Assembly: GCF_020379485.1 (NCBI RefSeq)
Contig: NC_063439.1
Span: forward strand, 25,172,098 to 25,236,097
Origin: Brassica napus
Taxonomy: Eukaryota > Streptophyta > Magnoliopsida > Brassicales > Brassicaceae
DNA: 64,000 bases
Direction: 5' to 3'
The position numbers were made by a program, and so were the translations under genes. Each line of letters starts with the position of its first letter. The stretch's first letter is position 1. The notes under the pieces were generated by a model, which saw nothing but the letters and a program-made list of their open reading frames with translations, made no database searches and was not told where the DNA came from. Positions 49,101 to 61,075 of the stretch are shown here, piece by piece.

Positions 49101-49600
49101 TGTCTCTTGAATGTTCCTAAAATTATATAAGCATCATTTGATTAATCCAATTATTTAATTTGTATTAACTTGATAAATAAAAGTATACAAACTAAAATAT
49201 TTACAAATATTTACTACTAGCTAATTTAATAACTATACAATTTTTTTCACCCATAAATTGATCCATAACATGATGTTCGAAACACTAAATTTTTATTTTC
49301 CACCGAAATATAATATGACTGAGAATGTTAATGAATACTGTTCATAGAATGTAGCACTCAATACAAATAAAAAAAATTAAAACCTTATCACAAATCTACT
49401 TATCTTAAATTTCTTTGTCTCAATATTGCTATCTTTATTTTTATAAAATCATGTTATCTTATTCGGGGGTTCCGTACCTTTCTATTAAAGAAATTAAAAA
49501 AGAAAAGAGAAGACTATGGCTTACGTAAATAATGGGTCCACCAAATTACAATCATACCCTTCGCTGTTCTCTCTTCTCACCATTGTTTGTTACATTTTCA
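46190..49600. other. Gene-free DNA upstream of the PB1 gene
   Basis: AT-rich. I see no gene, RNA gene or transposon with definable ends. Short frames at 46506, 47493 (-) and 48448 carry no recognisable domain. Confidence 0.45.
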
Positions 49601-49608
49601 TAAATCAC

Positions 49609-49616
49609 TATAAATA
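49609..49616 (+). promoter_or_regulatory. TATA box of the PB1-domain gene
   Basis: TATAAATA lies about 107 bp before the ATG at 49723. A TATATATAG at 49712 is too close to the ATG to act as the core promoter. Confidence 0.5.
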
Positions 49617-49722
49617 TGGTCTTAACGTTACTCATCACTTGGCTTGCACAGACAAAACTACTAGAAGAATCCTTCACTCTTCTTCTTCTTCTTCGAATAT
49701 TTTTCTCTCTCTATATATAGTT

Positions 49723-50366
49723 ATGGTGACGAACTCCACAATCAAACTTCTCTGTAGCTATGGCGGGAAGATTTTACCTCGTTATCCCGACGGTAAACTC
49801 CGTTATAACGGCGGCCACACCCGCGTCCTCGCCGTCCCCCGCTCCGTCTCATTTTCCGGTTAGTTCCCGCTCTTATTTGATTTTTTTAAGATTTTTTTTT
49901 GGAAAACGATCTTGTGGAGAGAGACACTAAGGCAGCGCGTGTCATGCGTGTAACAGAGCTAGCGTCGAAGATGGCTGAGATGTTCGGATCCGCCGTCACT
50001 ATACGGTGTCAGCTTCCGACGGAAGATCTCGACGCGCTCGTGTCCATCACGTGCGACGAAGATCTAGTGAATCTAATCGAAGAGTACGACCTCGTTTCCT
50101 CCTCAATGAAGATCAGAGTCTTCCTTAACCCCCCGAAGTCCGTTAAATCGACGGTCTCGCCTCCTCCGTTAGCGTTACCGGCGTCCACCACGTCATCAGC
50201 TTCCTCTACCTCATCCAGTCCTAGATCACCGTCGCTGTCAAAACCACCGCTACCTCCGTCGCCGCCGAGGTTGACGACGGTGAAGAATCAGTGCTACGGT
50301 TGCTACGTCCACCACCGTAGTTCGAGAAATATGTACCTCGTCCACAACGGCAATCACTGGCAATAA
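49723..50366 (+). CDS. PB1 (octicosapeptide/Phox/Bem1p) domain protein (At3g26510-like)
   Basis: A small protein of 181 aa from exons 49723-49858 and 49957-50366. The PB1 domain occupies about residues 6-95. It has the conserved basic strand IKLLCSYGGKILPRYPDGKL, the RYNGGHTRVLAV segment and the acidic OPCA-type motif TCDEDLVNLIEEYD. It could therefore dimerise front-to-back with other PB1 domains. The C-terminal half is Ser/Pro-rich (SPPPLALPASTTSSASSTSS) and probably disordered, ending in a short Cys/His/Asn-containing tail. The splice acceptor was set at 49956, so that SFS is followed by ELASKMAEMFG as in relatives; the open frame continuing upstream through the intron is not conserved. 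Its cellular role is unknown. Confidence 0.9.
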
Positions 50367-52217
50367 CCCCAACTCCAAGCCACAATCATCAGATGAATAA
50401 AAAAGAAAAATAAATATGAAAAATCGAATATATACTTAAAAAGAAAAATCTTCGTTTTATAAGTGTAAAAGAAAGAGAGATAAAAAGAAGGTGTACGTGA
50501 TCTCTCTCTGTGTGACGATGATCGTCGCCATTAATGAAATCATCCTAAAAGCTTTTTTGTCTTGGTGACTTGGGTGAGTTCGTGCAATTCATTCTTTCTT
50601 TTCTCAATTGCTTCCGGTTAACGTTAACCGTTCCGACATATGTCATCCCCTGCCTTATCTACTCTTCCGTTGCATTATTCTGTTTTTGTTGCACCGTCAC
50701 CGTTTAGTGGATGTCATTACACCTGTTGTCCGTTTCCGTGAATTACTTTTTTTTTCTTCTTTTAACGAACACTTTTTCTTTCTTTCTTTTTTTTGTCACA
50801 TTTTAATTAATATTTTCTTTTTTGACATTTTTTATTTCTCGGTTTTTCCCACTTGCTTATTTTTTTTTTTTTGTGGTTTATAGTTTTTAATGTTTTGTTG
50901 GTATATTATAATTTCTGCTGAACTAACATCTTTGGCCACCCTTTGTCATCTGCAGGTAATCTCTACAAAAATAATCAAGCCAGAGGCGTAACCGGTATAC
51001 TCGTTTATGGTATGTATTCAAATTTTTAATTTTCATTCTTTAGATTATTATAAGTAAGAGGTATGTATTCTGACGTTTGTATTTTCTCTGATTTCTTTTA
51101 TGGGGTAGATGAAATTCGAAAAAATGGGGATAAGCTTGAGAGAAGACAAAATCCTGTTTGGGAATAAAAAGAAGAAGAGGTGATAATGAATGATGATAAG
51201 ATTCGATTTTTAATTAAAATGGGTCCCGAAATACAGCTGGTGCGGAGAAGGAAGTATAGTACTTATTAGTTTCGGAAAATGATGTTCGTTGGATCTAGTT
51301 GAATGGGAGAGGAGAAGACACCAAGTACGATTTAAATTGAGGAGTGAATAATGATGACCTAAAAACAGGGACGTGAACTTGTAGATATTTTTAAGGCAAT
51401 GACTCTATTAGGCATTGATTAGGAGCTATCACGAGGTGGAAATTAATTAGGCTGTATAACACCAAATTAGGCACCGTGTACTACAGAATATAGTGGAATG
51501 ATGACTGGAGTGATGGATGGATAATCGCTAAACATACTTTTAAAGACATTCTCAAACTTCAGGCGGCGGTTATGCCATAAAGAAAACTATAAAACGAAAA
51601 GGAGACTATAGAAACCATAAGCATTTGGGTTTAACTTAACCACTCAATTACATAAGCCAACATTCAATAGAATCAAACATAAGGTGGACCGGATTGATCT
51701 TGAGTTGATCGTTCTAACAAGATGGCTGTTTGACTTTATCATCATGGAATCATATTAAATTCTTTGGTCCAATTCGACACTTTCAACTAACTTTATCTTT
51801 TGATCACAGACATGATGACAACATCAAACTCAATATGCTTGACTTGTTCAGCATTGAATCTTTTTTTCTAATTTCTTTTTATTTAAACCTCTCTAGTATT
51901 CTATTAGTTCTAACGAGAATCACAATACCATGGATCAAGATCTTGATAAATTCCCAAAATTTGAAATCATCTGACATGGTTGATTACTCCACCATGAACT
52001 TGCTTGATATGTGCAGTTTAACATTTCATTTGTTGTGTTCTGTAGCTGTTTTAAAAACCTTTTTACAGTTTATATACCTGATGCAGTCTTGAACATGAAG
52101 AAGAACCTAGAGAAATGCTTTATGTTTCTTAAACTTTCTTGAATCTCTTTTTGAGTCTATATGAATGTTGCTTAGAAGGATTCTTTATGTGCACATTGCA
52201 GTTTGGTTCTTGTCTTT
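50367..52217. other. PB1-gene 3' region and intergenic DNA
   Basis: The first several hundred bases should hold the 3' UTR, possibly with a 3' UTR intron ending at the TGCAG near 50955 (weak). No other gene was seen. The 120-codon frame at 51730-52092 is low-complexity and has no domain. Confidence 0.4.
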
Positions 52218-52225
52218 TATTGTAA

Positions 52226-52935
52226 ATGTTTGAATATAGTTTCTATTTTTGTCCTGACATTTCAAAGATTTTGTTTGGGATCGATTCTATATTAAAGTCA
52301 CTTGTTAAGCAAGACGTAAGTTTCAACAACTTGCCTTCATTACCTACAAACATTGGATATGGAACACAGAATCTGGAGAAATTATCAATCCAGCTGAAGA
52401 AACATTGTTACTTTCTAGCTTCAATAAGCGAAATGCATTCTCTAAAGTATCTTGACGAACATATAAACGAGATCAATGGGATTCCAAATCCCATCAAGAG
52501 ATTAACTAAACTCGAGGTTCTAAACCTAAGCAGCAATTTTACAACTTAATCGGTTTCATTGACTCAATCACTGACCTAAAGAACATGAGGGAGCTTGATT
52601 AAAGGAACAACCAATTTCAAGCGATACCAGACTCGTTTTACAGGCCAAAGAAGCTGGGGAAATTTAACTTGGACTAGAACCCGATAGAGATAACGTCTAA
52701 ATTAGTGCCTAACCAAGGAGCTAAATCGGTTATTGAATTTATGAGGAACATATGGGCGGAGGTCCAACAAATGATCGGTGTTGAGGCTGAGCAACATGGA
52801 GATGAAAATGGGTGGGTCTCATGGGGAACCTCCATGGTTATTAATCTTGTTTCTGGTGTGCCTCAGACCATTGGAATTTAAGGAGAACCTGGTGATGATG
52901 GAGATAAGAAGCCTCTAGAATCTCATTATATCAAC
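52226..52935 (+). pseudogene. 5'-truncated PIRL-type LRR pseudogene (PIRL2/At3g26500-like)
   Basis: The remains of a plant intracellular Ras-group-related leucine-rich-repeat protein. Recognisable segments: VSFNNLPSLPTNIGYGTQNL, EMHSLKYLDEHINEINGIPN, RLTKLEVLNLSSNF. Past an in-frame stop near 52547 come the last LRRs (IPDSF..PKKLGKFNLD) and the PIRL C-terminal region (EFMRN.WAEVQQMIGVEAEQ). More stops lie at about 52600 (GAGCTTGATTAA), 52675 (TTGGACTAG) and 52880. The N-terminal half, with the first LRRs and the start codon, is absent. The position between the At3g26510 and At3g26490 homologues is where PIRL2 is expected. The family resemblance is from memory. Confidence 0.82.
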
Positions 52936-53260
52936 AAATCTGAGTTCTGCTCGAGTTTTGTTTTTCTAATTTCCGGGTGGGCTTTTTGTAAACACATCAT
53001 TACCTTTTTTACAGTAGTTTGTGACATAAGAAAATGTTTTTTTTTTGAACATTAAGAATATGTTTCTTTCAAATACATTTCTCTTTTCTCAAAACCAATA
53101 AAAAACTGATGTACATATTTTCTTTATTATTCTCTTTTACAATGTGGTATGAGAAACGAATTTTCCAAAATCAAATAAGCTTCAAAGAGACAATGAAAAA
53201 CGCTTGACTTGAGTGACAAGAAACCAGTAGAACAAAAAAATCTCCCACCATCTTTTCTTT

Positions 53261-55398
53261 TCAAATCCGTTGGCTTAAACTCCTACTGATCGACAATAAC
53301 TTGCAAAACATCTTCTTAGGTTGCCTTGGGATAGAGCACAACGCCATAAACCTTGAAGGAGTGCTCTGAAATCCTCCGTTAGGTTTAATTTCAACTCTTT
53401 CTAAATCTGCATCTTCTTCTCTTCTTGTTGTAAAGCTTCTTCTCAAAACTGCTGTCTCATTATTTGTGATATTGTTTGTATTTGTAACAATCGCAGCTCG
53501 GGCTTGCTCTACAAAGAGGATTTGCACAATCACTCTCAGTGGAAGCAGCTGGTTCTGTGCGGCGTTCTTGCTTGCTTCTACTGATAGTTTCTTGCAGTCC
53601 AAGATTCTGCATAACCTCTTTCTTTCAATCTTATCAATCTTCTGATGAACCTGAAAACACACAGGGTGTGAAATATAACAATCAGTGCACTGCTGTTAAA
53701 AAAATGTTGACAGTATATTTAACAATGTAATGAAATAGTTTTAAAGTTAATTGTTATATCTATATGTGTTTAAAGTTTATTTGACCGTTGCAAATGCTAT
53801 TAGAAAACCCAGAATCTAGTTGTAACATTGTTTACCTGAAGATAGATATCAATGGCTTTGTACAAGTCGTCATGACTGATCCTTGAAAGATCAGGTATAG
53901 ATTCAGCCAACTCAACAAAATTCGAGACTGTTAAGTTCACATCTCTAGCAACCTCTTGAAGATAAGAATCAACAAGCTTTGCTACTTTAACCAACAACGG
54001 AGGAAAAGATGAAGAAGAGAGAGATCCTCTGATCTCTTGTATCTCTTCCATGTTTTCTTCTGAACGAGATCTTCTATGTTGTGTCCTTGTTGGTCTTCTC
54101 TCAGGACTGATCTGAGATAGAAACTGCTTCACCATCATCGTCACAACATCCACATCGTATAACATACCTGACTTATCCGATAAGGGTATCAACAGCTCGC
54201 TTACCGTTGCCTTATCAAGCTGGTTCCCAGCCTTCACCGCGAGTTCCATCTTCGAAGTAGGCGAAACGTTCATAACGTTAACCGTCTTCAGTAGCTGAAG
54301 CAAGAAGCTACAAGGAACAGCGGATCTTTGGGTTGGTAGAAGGGAGATAACCGATTCCAAAACCGGAGAAGATTCTTCAATGCTTGGTAGCCATTTAGAT
54401 GCATAGATTCTAAGAGCATTCCCGATTAATCTCGGAGAAACGTTCCGGTTTGATGACTTTATCGCCACCATTGTTCTTTTGTAAAGATCCAAATCCAAAT
54501 CAGCTAAATCTTCACCCCACCAACGCGAGCTCTCTGCCTTACCATTACACAAGCTTTCATCTCTTCTTCTCCTTGACCGGTTTCTCGACAACCCCGTCTC
54601 CATTACGTTAGCGAAATCGTCACCTGGAGATGCATTTACACCGTTGGCTATCGCCTCGATGCAACGGCTAGTGATGCCAAGATCTTCGGACCACGAAGGT
54701 AAAGCCTTTGTGGTCTGAAGAGCAACAAGTGAGTCTCTCCAACTCTTGAAAACGCAAGAAGTCAAGAAATGTTCGAGTCTTTGGACAAGATTCTCTGTCT
54801 CTCCGAGCTCGACTTCTTCAGTCATACCGAGATACTCCGCTGCACATCGTACCGCGACTACGTTGTGAGCGCTGAGAGTGATCGTGATGCCGTAACAGAA
54901 CTTAGCACAGAGCTCAAAAGCCTCTGTTTCCCCGGGGAAATCAACGAGTTGGATTACTTTCTGGTCTTGTGAGGTTTCGGGTTCTTGTGATTGTGAAGAA
55001 ACCAAGTTCTTTAAACGCAAGCATTTTGATAACATCGGAAACTGCAAATATAAATTGCGCCAAAAAAATAAAAATCAGAAATCAAATATTGAAAATGTTT
55101 TTTTTATTATAAAAAATCTTGAAAATGTTACTATGAAAAAGTGGAATTTTTATTACCTTGTGAAGAAGATATTTGGTGGATTTTACTTGGATTATAAGAT
55201 CATTCTGTAAATCAGAAGACACAGACCTGTAAAATTTTCAGACAGGAGTTAAAAAAAAAAGATCAGAGATCGGTCGGAACAAGTTAACAAAAAAATTCAA
55301 AAATTTGAGAGAGACAGAGGATTGAGTTCTTGTGTTCACCTTACTGCTTCCACAGTGTAGAATGTATCAGGCCGAAACCCTAGTTCCATAAACTTCAT
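53261..55398 (-). CDS. NPH3/BTB family protein (At3g26490-like)
   Basis: A phototropin-signalling-type adaptor. The BTB and NPH3 domains of this family serve as Cullin-3 substrate adaptors or plasma-membrane scaffolds. Exons on the minus strand: 55398-55340, 55226-55157, 55041-53836 and 53650-53261, giving 574 aa. The BTB domain is about residues 28-130 (NDLIIQVKSTKYLLHKFPML, then FPGETEAFELCAKFCYGI). The NPH3 domain runs from WWGEDLADLDLDLYKR (about 217) to about 490, with LYDVDVVTMMVKQFL and the C-terminal DLYKAIDIYLQ, HQKIDKIERKRLCRILDC and KLSVEASKNAAQN. A short basic tail follows. The first exon encodes MKFMELGFRPDTFY, the usual NPH3-family start. All junctions keep frame. The target photoreceptor or substrate is unknown. 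Confidence 0.93.
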
Positions 55399-58300
55399 TT
55401 CCGGTTTGAAAAGTGAGTCGCCGGTGAAGTCGGTTCCGGTTCGCCGGAATAAACTTGATTGTGGGTTTTGTCCAGACCGGGAATTGGTGTATGTCAGAAC
55501 AGAATCGCCTCCCCGAGATCGTCAAATTTTTGTCTGAAATTCTAGTAACCGGTGGATTTGCTGCCGGAGAATGGTAAAGGTCACCGGAAACTGAAAAAAA
55601 GAAGAGACCGATGGAGCTACGACGACGGTTGGATGATCAATAGCTAAAGTATCGTTAATCACAGGGAAGAAACTTGGATTTGAACAAAAGAACAATCCTT
55701 TCTCTGAAAATTTTGATGTTCTTAGTAACAAAAAAAATAAAAAAACATTTGATGTTCTTGTCGGGAAAACGAATGTGAAAGACTTTGAGGGAGTATACAA
55801 CAAACAAGAATCTGTTACACACAAATTTATAAACGAGTGGTTTTGTAATAAAATACTAGTTTATTTTTATTGTCAGATGTAATTTTTTAAGGTTTAGCTG
55901 ATTACTTTGAGAAATGATTAGCTTTTTTGTCACACCACCTGAGAACTTTCGTATAATCAATTTCAGCAGAAAGCACAAAGTATAGATATAATATTATTTA
56001 ATTGAAATTTACAGATCAAAGAAAAAAGCTAAAGTAATAATAGACGATGATGATATAATGATTTTTGAAGTTGTATGGTTGATATAAACTGGAGTTGTAG
56101 TGCCATATAAGTTGTAAAAAATGTCTAGCTTTTTACCCTATATTAATGGAGTTTATGCAAGTAAAGATTTTTACATTTAAAATATGATTCAACTTTTATA
56201 AGCTAAGAGAGATGTGAAGCGGTGTGATGCATCATTTTTGTGTGACAACAGGCGGTGTGATATTTATTTGTATGAGAAAGTGAGCTTAATCGGATTTTGA
56301 GGGTTCGCAAGAGAGTTTTGAAGCGGTGCGAGGCAAAGATTTACTACGCCTAATATTCATTTTCAAAGCTATGGTTAGGCATCAAGGCTTGGATCGAGCA
56401 TTTTGGATTTTGATTCTAATTTTTATCGCATCGTAAATTTTATTAAAGCAAATTTGTAAATATGAACCTGGTGGATTTTAATTCTAATTTATACCACATC
56501 CTAAAACCATAACGTAATCATATATCATTTGGTTCAAATTGTATTAATTCGATTAAGATATATCTAATGTTTAAGGGAAAACATAAACATTAGATTTTTT
56601 TTTAATTGAATAGAGATAAGTTAAACATTCATCAAGTTAATGATTATCAACAAATTGTTAAATCAAGTATAAAAATAAACATTATTTGTAAACAATATGC
56701 ATTACTTTATAGATAGAATTATTATTTTAACAAACAAATTATGAACTACTTATTTAATTATACATAAGATATTTCAAGTATTTATTTAAGTTTTAATACT
56801 TATTTTTATATGTCATATATATCAAAACAAATATTGAATTGAGTATTTGAAATATTTATGTATGTTTCAAATATATATGTTGAGTTACTGAATGTTAGTT
56901 TCAAATTTTTAGTTATTTTTTGGATTTGGTTAATAACAATTCAAGTTCAAATATGTTATATAACATCTTACAATATCCATCCAGATATTTTTGTATTTCA
57001 AATGAGATATCGGACTTTAATTCAAACTAGACTCTCGATTTTATGTCCAAACCTAGCTACAGTACTCAGTAGATGTAGAGTCAGTAATAAAAACATAAGG
57101 TTGAAACAATTGAAAGAGTTTCATTTTAGTTACTTGTATTTTGATATAGTGAAATATAAAAGTTATAAATTATAAATAAAATTTAGATAAAAAATTGTTT
57201 GAAAATAATAAAATAAGAAAATATTGAATTAATCCTAAATCCTCAAAAGAAAGTTATATTATAAACTATTTTAAAATAATATTTTTTATTTATAAAACTT
57301 TTCAAGACAATATTTTTTAAAGAAATTTTGTAACAGTGACTCCATTATATTTGCGACTCAAGCAAATCTTAAATCCTCAAAAGTTAGCCACTACTAAGTT
57401 CACAAGGCTGCAGTATCTTCGTTCTCATTCACAAAGTTTAAGATAGACATTCGGATAAGTGTATTGATTAGTTGCCAAGATGGCTTCTTCATTTACAGTG
57501 TACAACCCAGTTTTTGATTGTCTGAATTGGTGAAGACCAATAATTGTTTAGATTCGAGAGTGAAAACCCATATTTTTGTCGTCAGTTATAAACTTATAAT
57601 ATTAAACGGTAATTGCTTTTAAATTAAAATGAAAAAAAAAAACTGAAACACCTTTCATTATTTCATCATTTTACTATGTATTCTTTTTGCCAACCATTCC
57701 TTTACTGTCCAAAACTCAGCATTTAGCATGATTGCCTTTAGCTTTTTCCTTTTGATATCATGAAATGTTTGTTTTTCCTACTAATCTCATGGATCCAATA
57801 GGTTATGTATTTCTCTCTTTACGATCTAAGGTTATGTATTTGAGAGAGACCCCATCTAATAAAACCGCATTTATTTTCTTTATTTATATTTTACTATCTT
57901 TTTCGTAGTCAGGCAATGTTCGTACGAAGTCAGAATATTAATAATTTTAAAGATGATGATTGTTCCTCATATGATGAAAAGATTGAAAACCATATATGAT
58001 TTGTTGTTATAATAAAAAGAAAATGCATTTTATCCCTTTGTATTGGATGTCAAAGCATGACATGTGGTGTGTAGATAACTTTTCCATGTTCATAGAATGA
58101 TGGAACAATTTACGTTTTGTAAAAAAGATCTTTATTGATTTAAAAATATATTGTTGTTATTAACGTTAGTTTAGTTACCGTATATTCTTCCAATTGCATA
58201 ACTGATCGATCATATAAAAAGATAGTAAATGATACTTAAAAACTATATATAGTGCAAGTTGAAAAGAAACAAAGGAGTGAAGGACAGCTAAATTTAAGTG

Positions 58301-58930
58301 CGTTAATTTGTTTCAACGAATTAGTCAGATGTTGGGTTATCAAGATCGATCATGGAGTATCCATCTTGGATTTTCTATCTGACGATTAATGAGATAATAC
58401 TAATAATTGGAAAAATCTTAATAGATTGTATTTTCGTGACTACAAAAGGCAAAGCGCCATGTGATTATCCATCGTTTTTCTATCATTGCATAGTCGACGC
58501 CGTTTGTTTTAATTCATTCCTTTTATTTCTTACTCAAATAAAGAAGATTTTAAACACTGTTTCAAGTGTTTTTGTACTTCAAATATAATCATCACTTTGC
58601 TAGTGTTAATTTATATAAGGAAAGTTGAGAGATGAGATGAGTTTGCTTTAATAAAACAGGATTGGTATGATGAAAGTGGTATGATTAGCGGAAACAAGTA
58701 AACCCAAAGCTAAATTATATTAACAACATGTTATACCAATAAAATCATGACTCATACACATAAACAAATCTATTCTATTAAAACTGAAATACAAAATAAT
58801 ACTTGCATATTCTTAAGTGGTTTCTTATAGATTTAATTCATTTTAACTAACTCTAACTACTTTATTTATTGTTTTTCTAATTAATTCGATAACATTTATT
58901 ACAAAGTACTAAACATAAATAACTTATTTT
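55399..58930. other. NPH3-gene upstream region and gene-free DNA
   Basis: The first about 450 bp are probably promoter and 5' UTR. The stretch at 56840-57070 resembles dispersed AT-rich Brassica repeats. No gene was seen. Small frames at 56858 and 58352 have no recognisable domain. Confidence 0.45.
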
Positions 58931-58944
58931 AAGTATTTTATTAT

Positions 58945-59952
58945 TTTTTTTTTTTGACAACAATAACTAAACTATGATAGGAAACCTTCCGGCTCGGAAA
59001 ACCAAACCGGTGGGGTAGAATCAACATAAAACACAGCTGAAGGGGAACTTCGAGCACCTCGTGCAAGCTTGTCCGCCACTAGATTAGTTGCTCTTGGTAT
59101 ATGTCGAATCTTGAAGGAGGGAAAGAAACACTTACTGCGTCGAAACTCCTCCATGTGTGTAGCAAAAGCTGGCCATTCGTCTGGTGAGGACACCATCTTC
59201 ACCAATTGAGAACAGTCTGTTGCAAAAACTACGTCTGAAAAATCAAGGGTCTTCATGCACTCCATAGCCCATATCAAAGCTTCACATTCGGCATGTAGAG
59301 CTGATAAGCTTCTTCGGAGATTCATCGCCCCCATCATCTTCTCTTCTGATCCTACTACTCTGCAGAACCATCCCTGCCCCGTGAATTTGTCATTCTCTTT
59401 CCACGCACCATCTACAAAACAAATTCTTGACCGTCCTAATGCTTGCCATTCAACATTTTGTGGGCCCAAAACTTGTTTTTTTGGAATTGTAGTCTGAGCT
59501 TCCGCCCATACCTCGCTCTCCACTTCTGCATATCTAAGTATTTCCTGAGGATTTCCATCTCTATTATTGAAAACTTTATTATTTCTATTTTTCCAAATGT
59601 ACCACATAATCCATGGAAAGTTACTAAAATCATGCTCTTTTGGCAATCTCCAGAAGAGATAATCCATATTGGTAAATACCGAATTCGTTGGAAAGACATC
59701 AGGGGCTGAGGGGATTTTCGATAAAGCCCAAGTTTGCAGAGCTGGAGGACATTCAAATAAAGCATGATTAACTGACTCTTCCTCTGCGCCACAAATACTA
59801 CATCGAGTATCACAATTAATCCCCCGTGACCTTAAGTTTTTTGAAACCGATATAGTACATGAGAGAACTTGCCAAACAAAATGTCTCAATTTCGGGGGAC
59901 ATTTAAGTTTCCAACAAAAAGCCAAAAGTGGTTTGATATTCGGACCATAAGG
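58945..59952 (-). mobile_element. 5'-truncated LINE insertion with 14-bp target-site duplication
   Basis: A 1008-bp non-LTR retrotransposon copy on the minus strand. Perfect 14-bp direct repeats, AAGTATTTTATTAT, flank it at 58931-58944 and 59953-59966. On the element strand it ends in A11 (T-run 58945-58955), directly next to the duplication, as target-primed reverse transcription leaves. Only the 3' part of ORF2 is present, with no reverse transcriptase, so it was truncated on insertion. The perfect duplication and unbroken reading frame mean it is young. Confidence 0.93.
58972..59925 (-). CDS. LINE ORF2 C-terminal fragment: zinc-binding (zf-RVT) and RNase H domains
   Basis: An open frame of 317 codons inside the LINE insertion. 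It starts mid-protein, so the first Met is arbitrary. The zf-RVT part (about 1-110) has CPPKLRHFVWQVL and the CSICGAEEESVNHALFECP cysteine/histidine cluster. The RNase H part (about 170-300) keeps all four catalytic acids: the Asp in CFVDGAWK, the Glu in HAECEALIWAM, the Asp in FATDCSQLV and the Asp in NLVADKLARGA. It cannot mobilise itself without a reverse transcriptase. It is unlikely to be expressed as a host gene, although isolated RNase H fragments of this kind are often annotated as genes. Confidence 0.88.
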   Translation of the reverse strand: MAFCWKLKCPPKLRHFVWQVLSCTISVSKNLRSRGINCDTRCSICGAEEESVNHALFECPPALQTWALSKIPSAPDVFPTNSVFTNMDYLFWRLPKEHDFSNFPWIMWYIWKNRNNKVFNNRDGNPQEILRYAEVESEVWAEAQTTIPKKQVLGPQNVEWQALGRSRICFVDGAWKENDKFTGQGWFCRVVGSEEKMMGAMNLRRSLSALHAECEALIWAMECMKTLDFSDVVFATDCSQLVKMVSSPDEWPAFATHMEEFRRSKCFFPSFKIRHIPRATNLVADKLARGARSSPSAVFYVDSTPPVWFSEPEGFLS

Positions 59953-59966
59953 AAGTATTTTATTAT

Positions 59967-61075
59967 ATATACCTTTTTCACTCTTTCCAGCTACTTTATT
60001 AATTGTATTTACTATAATAATTTGAAATCATTTATTTTTACGTGTTAACCATAATAATTTCATATGTTTGAATGAAATTGCTTCATTCGCGACAAAAATT
60101 CAAACCGATTAACAATTTTTTTTGTTTACAGAATCAATAAGACATTGGCATCCAAGTACCCATTCCAGTACAAATCGATTTTTTTGAATATCGTGTTTTT
60201 TGAGTTTTAAAATTATCTATTTGGATATTATAAATTTCTGGACGGATTCAAATCGGATCCTTCTGGGTGTGAGTAGATTGTAGAAACCTAAAAATATCCA
60301 AATAATCTATTTATATAGAAAAGTCATTATACAATTTATAAAACAAACATGCGGATCAAACTCTAGTATTTATTAAAATGATGTTAATGTTTTTTTATGA
60401 AGCAAACTTTAGTAACTAAATCGATGAAAACGGCAATCTTTGATTAAGCAGGCAGGTATAAGTCGCCCTCAAATAGGTCTACTTTTCTGTTTAAGAAAGC
60501 TGCTGAAAAATGTGGTTGGCTCCCCACAGTTGTAAGTAACCAATCAGCTTAGGATTCTATTTTTGTCATATCGCTTTGATTAATCGTCTTAGCCTAAGAG
60601 TCGTCTATAATATATCATTAATTTTTCTCCAATAGTTTTGCAACATCAGCATGTCAAATTATGAAAGAACGTGATTGTTAGTTAGCTTACTATACTCTAT
60701 ACGTGTCCCTCTGGAAGCAAATGATGTTTCTGAAATGCCTACGTTTCACTTCTAGTGGTGCGGTTTGTCACTTCAAGAATTCAAGAACTTAAGCCTCAAA
60801 TTTGTGTTTTTATCGTTAGTTATTTTATATATGCCTCGTTTAACGAATCGTAAGATCTCTGTTTGTGCCATCGTTTGGCAATCTCTTGTTAGGTTTAAAC
60901 TATCCCTACTTCCTAACTGGATATTGATAATTATCTTATTTAAAAATCAGTTTGCCAAAAAATGTAAATAAATAGGATCAAACTATATATGTTAGGAATC
61001 GTTGACAAAAAAAAACTATATTAGGAATCTCACATATACATAAATCACCCGTGACTAGCCATGCATTTTATGAGA
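59967..61075. other. Gene-free DNA
   Basis: AT-rich intergenic sequence between the LINE and the Helitron. No feature was supported. Confidence 0.45.

Noticed and set aside
51730..52092. A 120-codon plus-strand frame before the PIRL pseudogene, considered as its missing N-terminal half
   Set aside because: No LRR pattern; sequence is Leu/Ile/Ser low-complexity typical of AT-rich noncoding DNA.
58352..58588. A 78-codon frame starting MEYPSWIFYL, considered as a small membrane protein gene
   Set aside because: Lies in AT-rich gene-free DNA, with hydrophobicity expected from T-rich codons and no family match.
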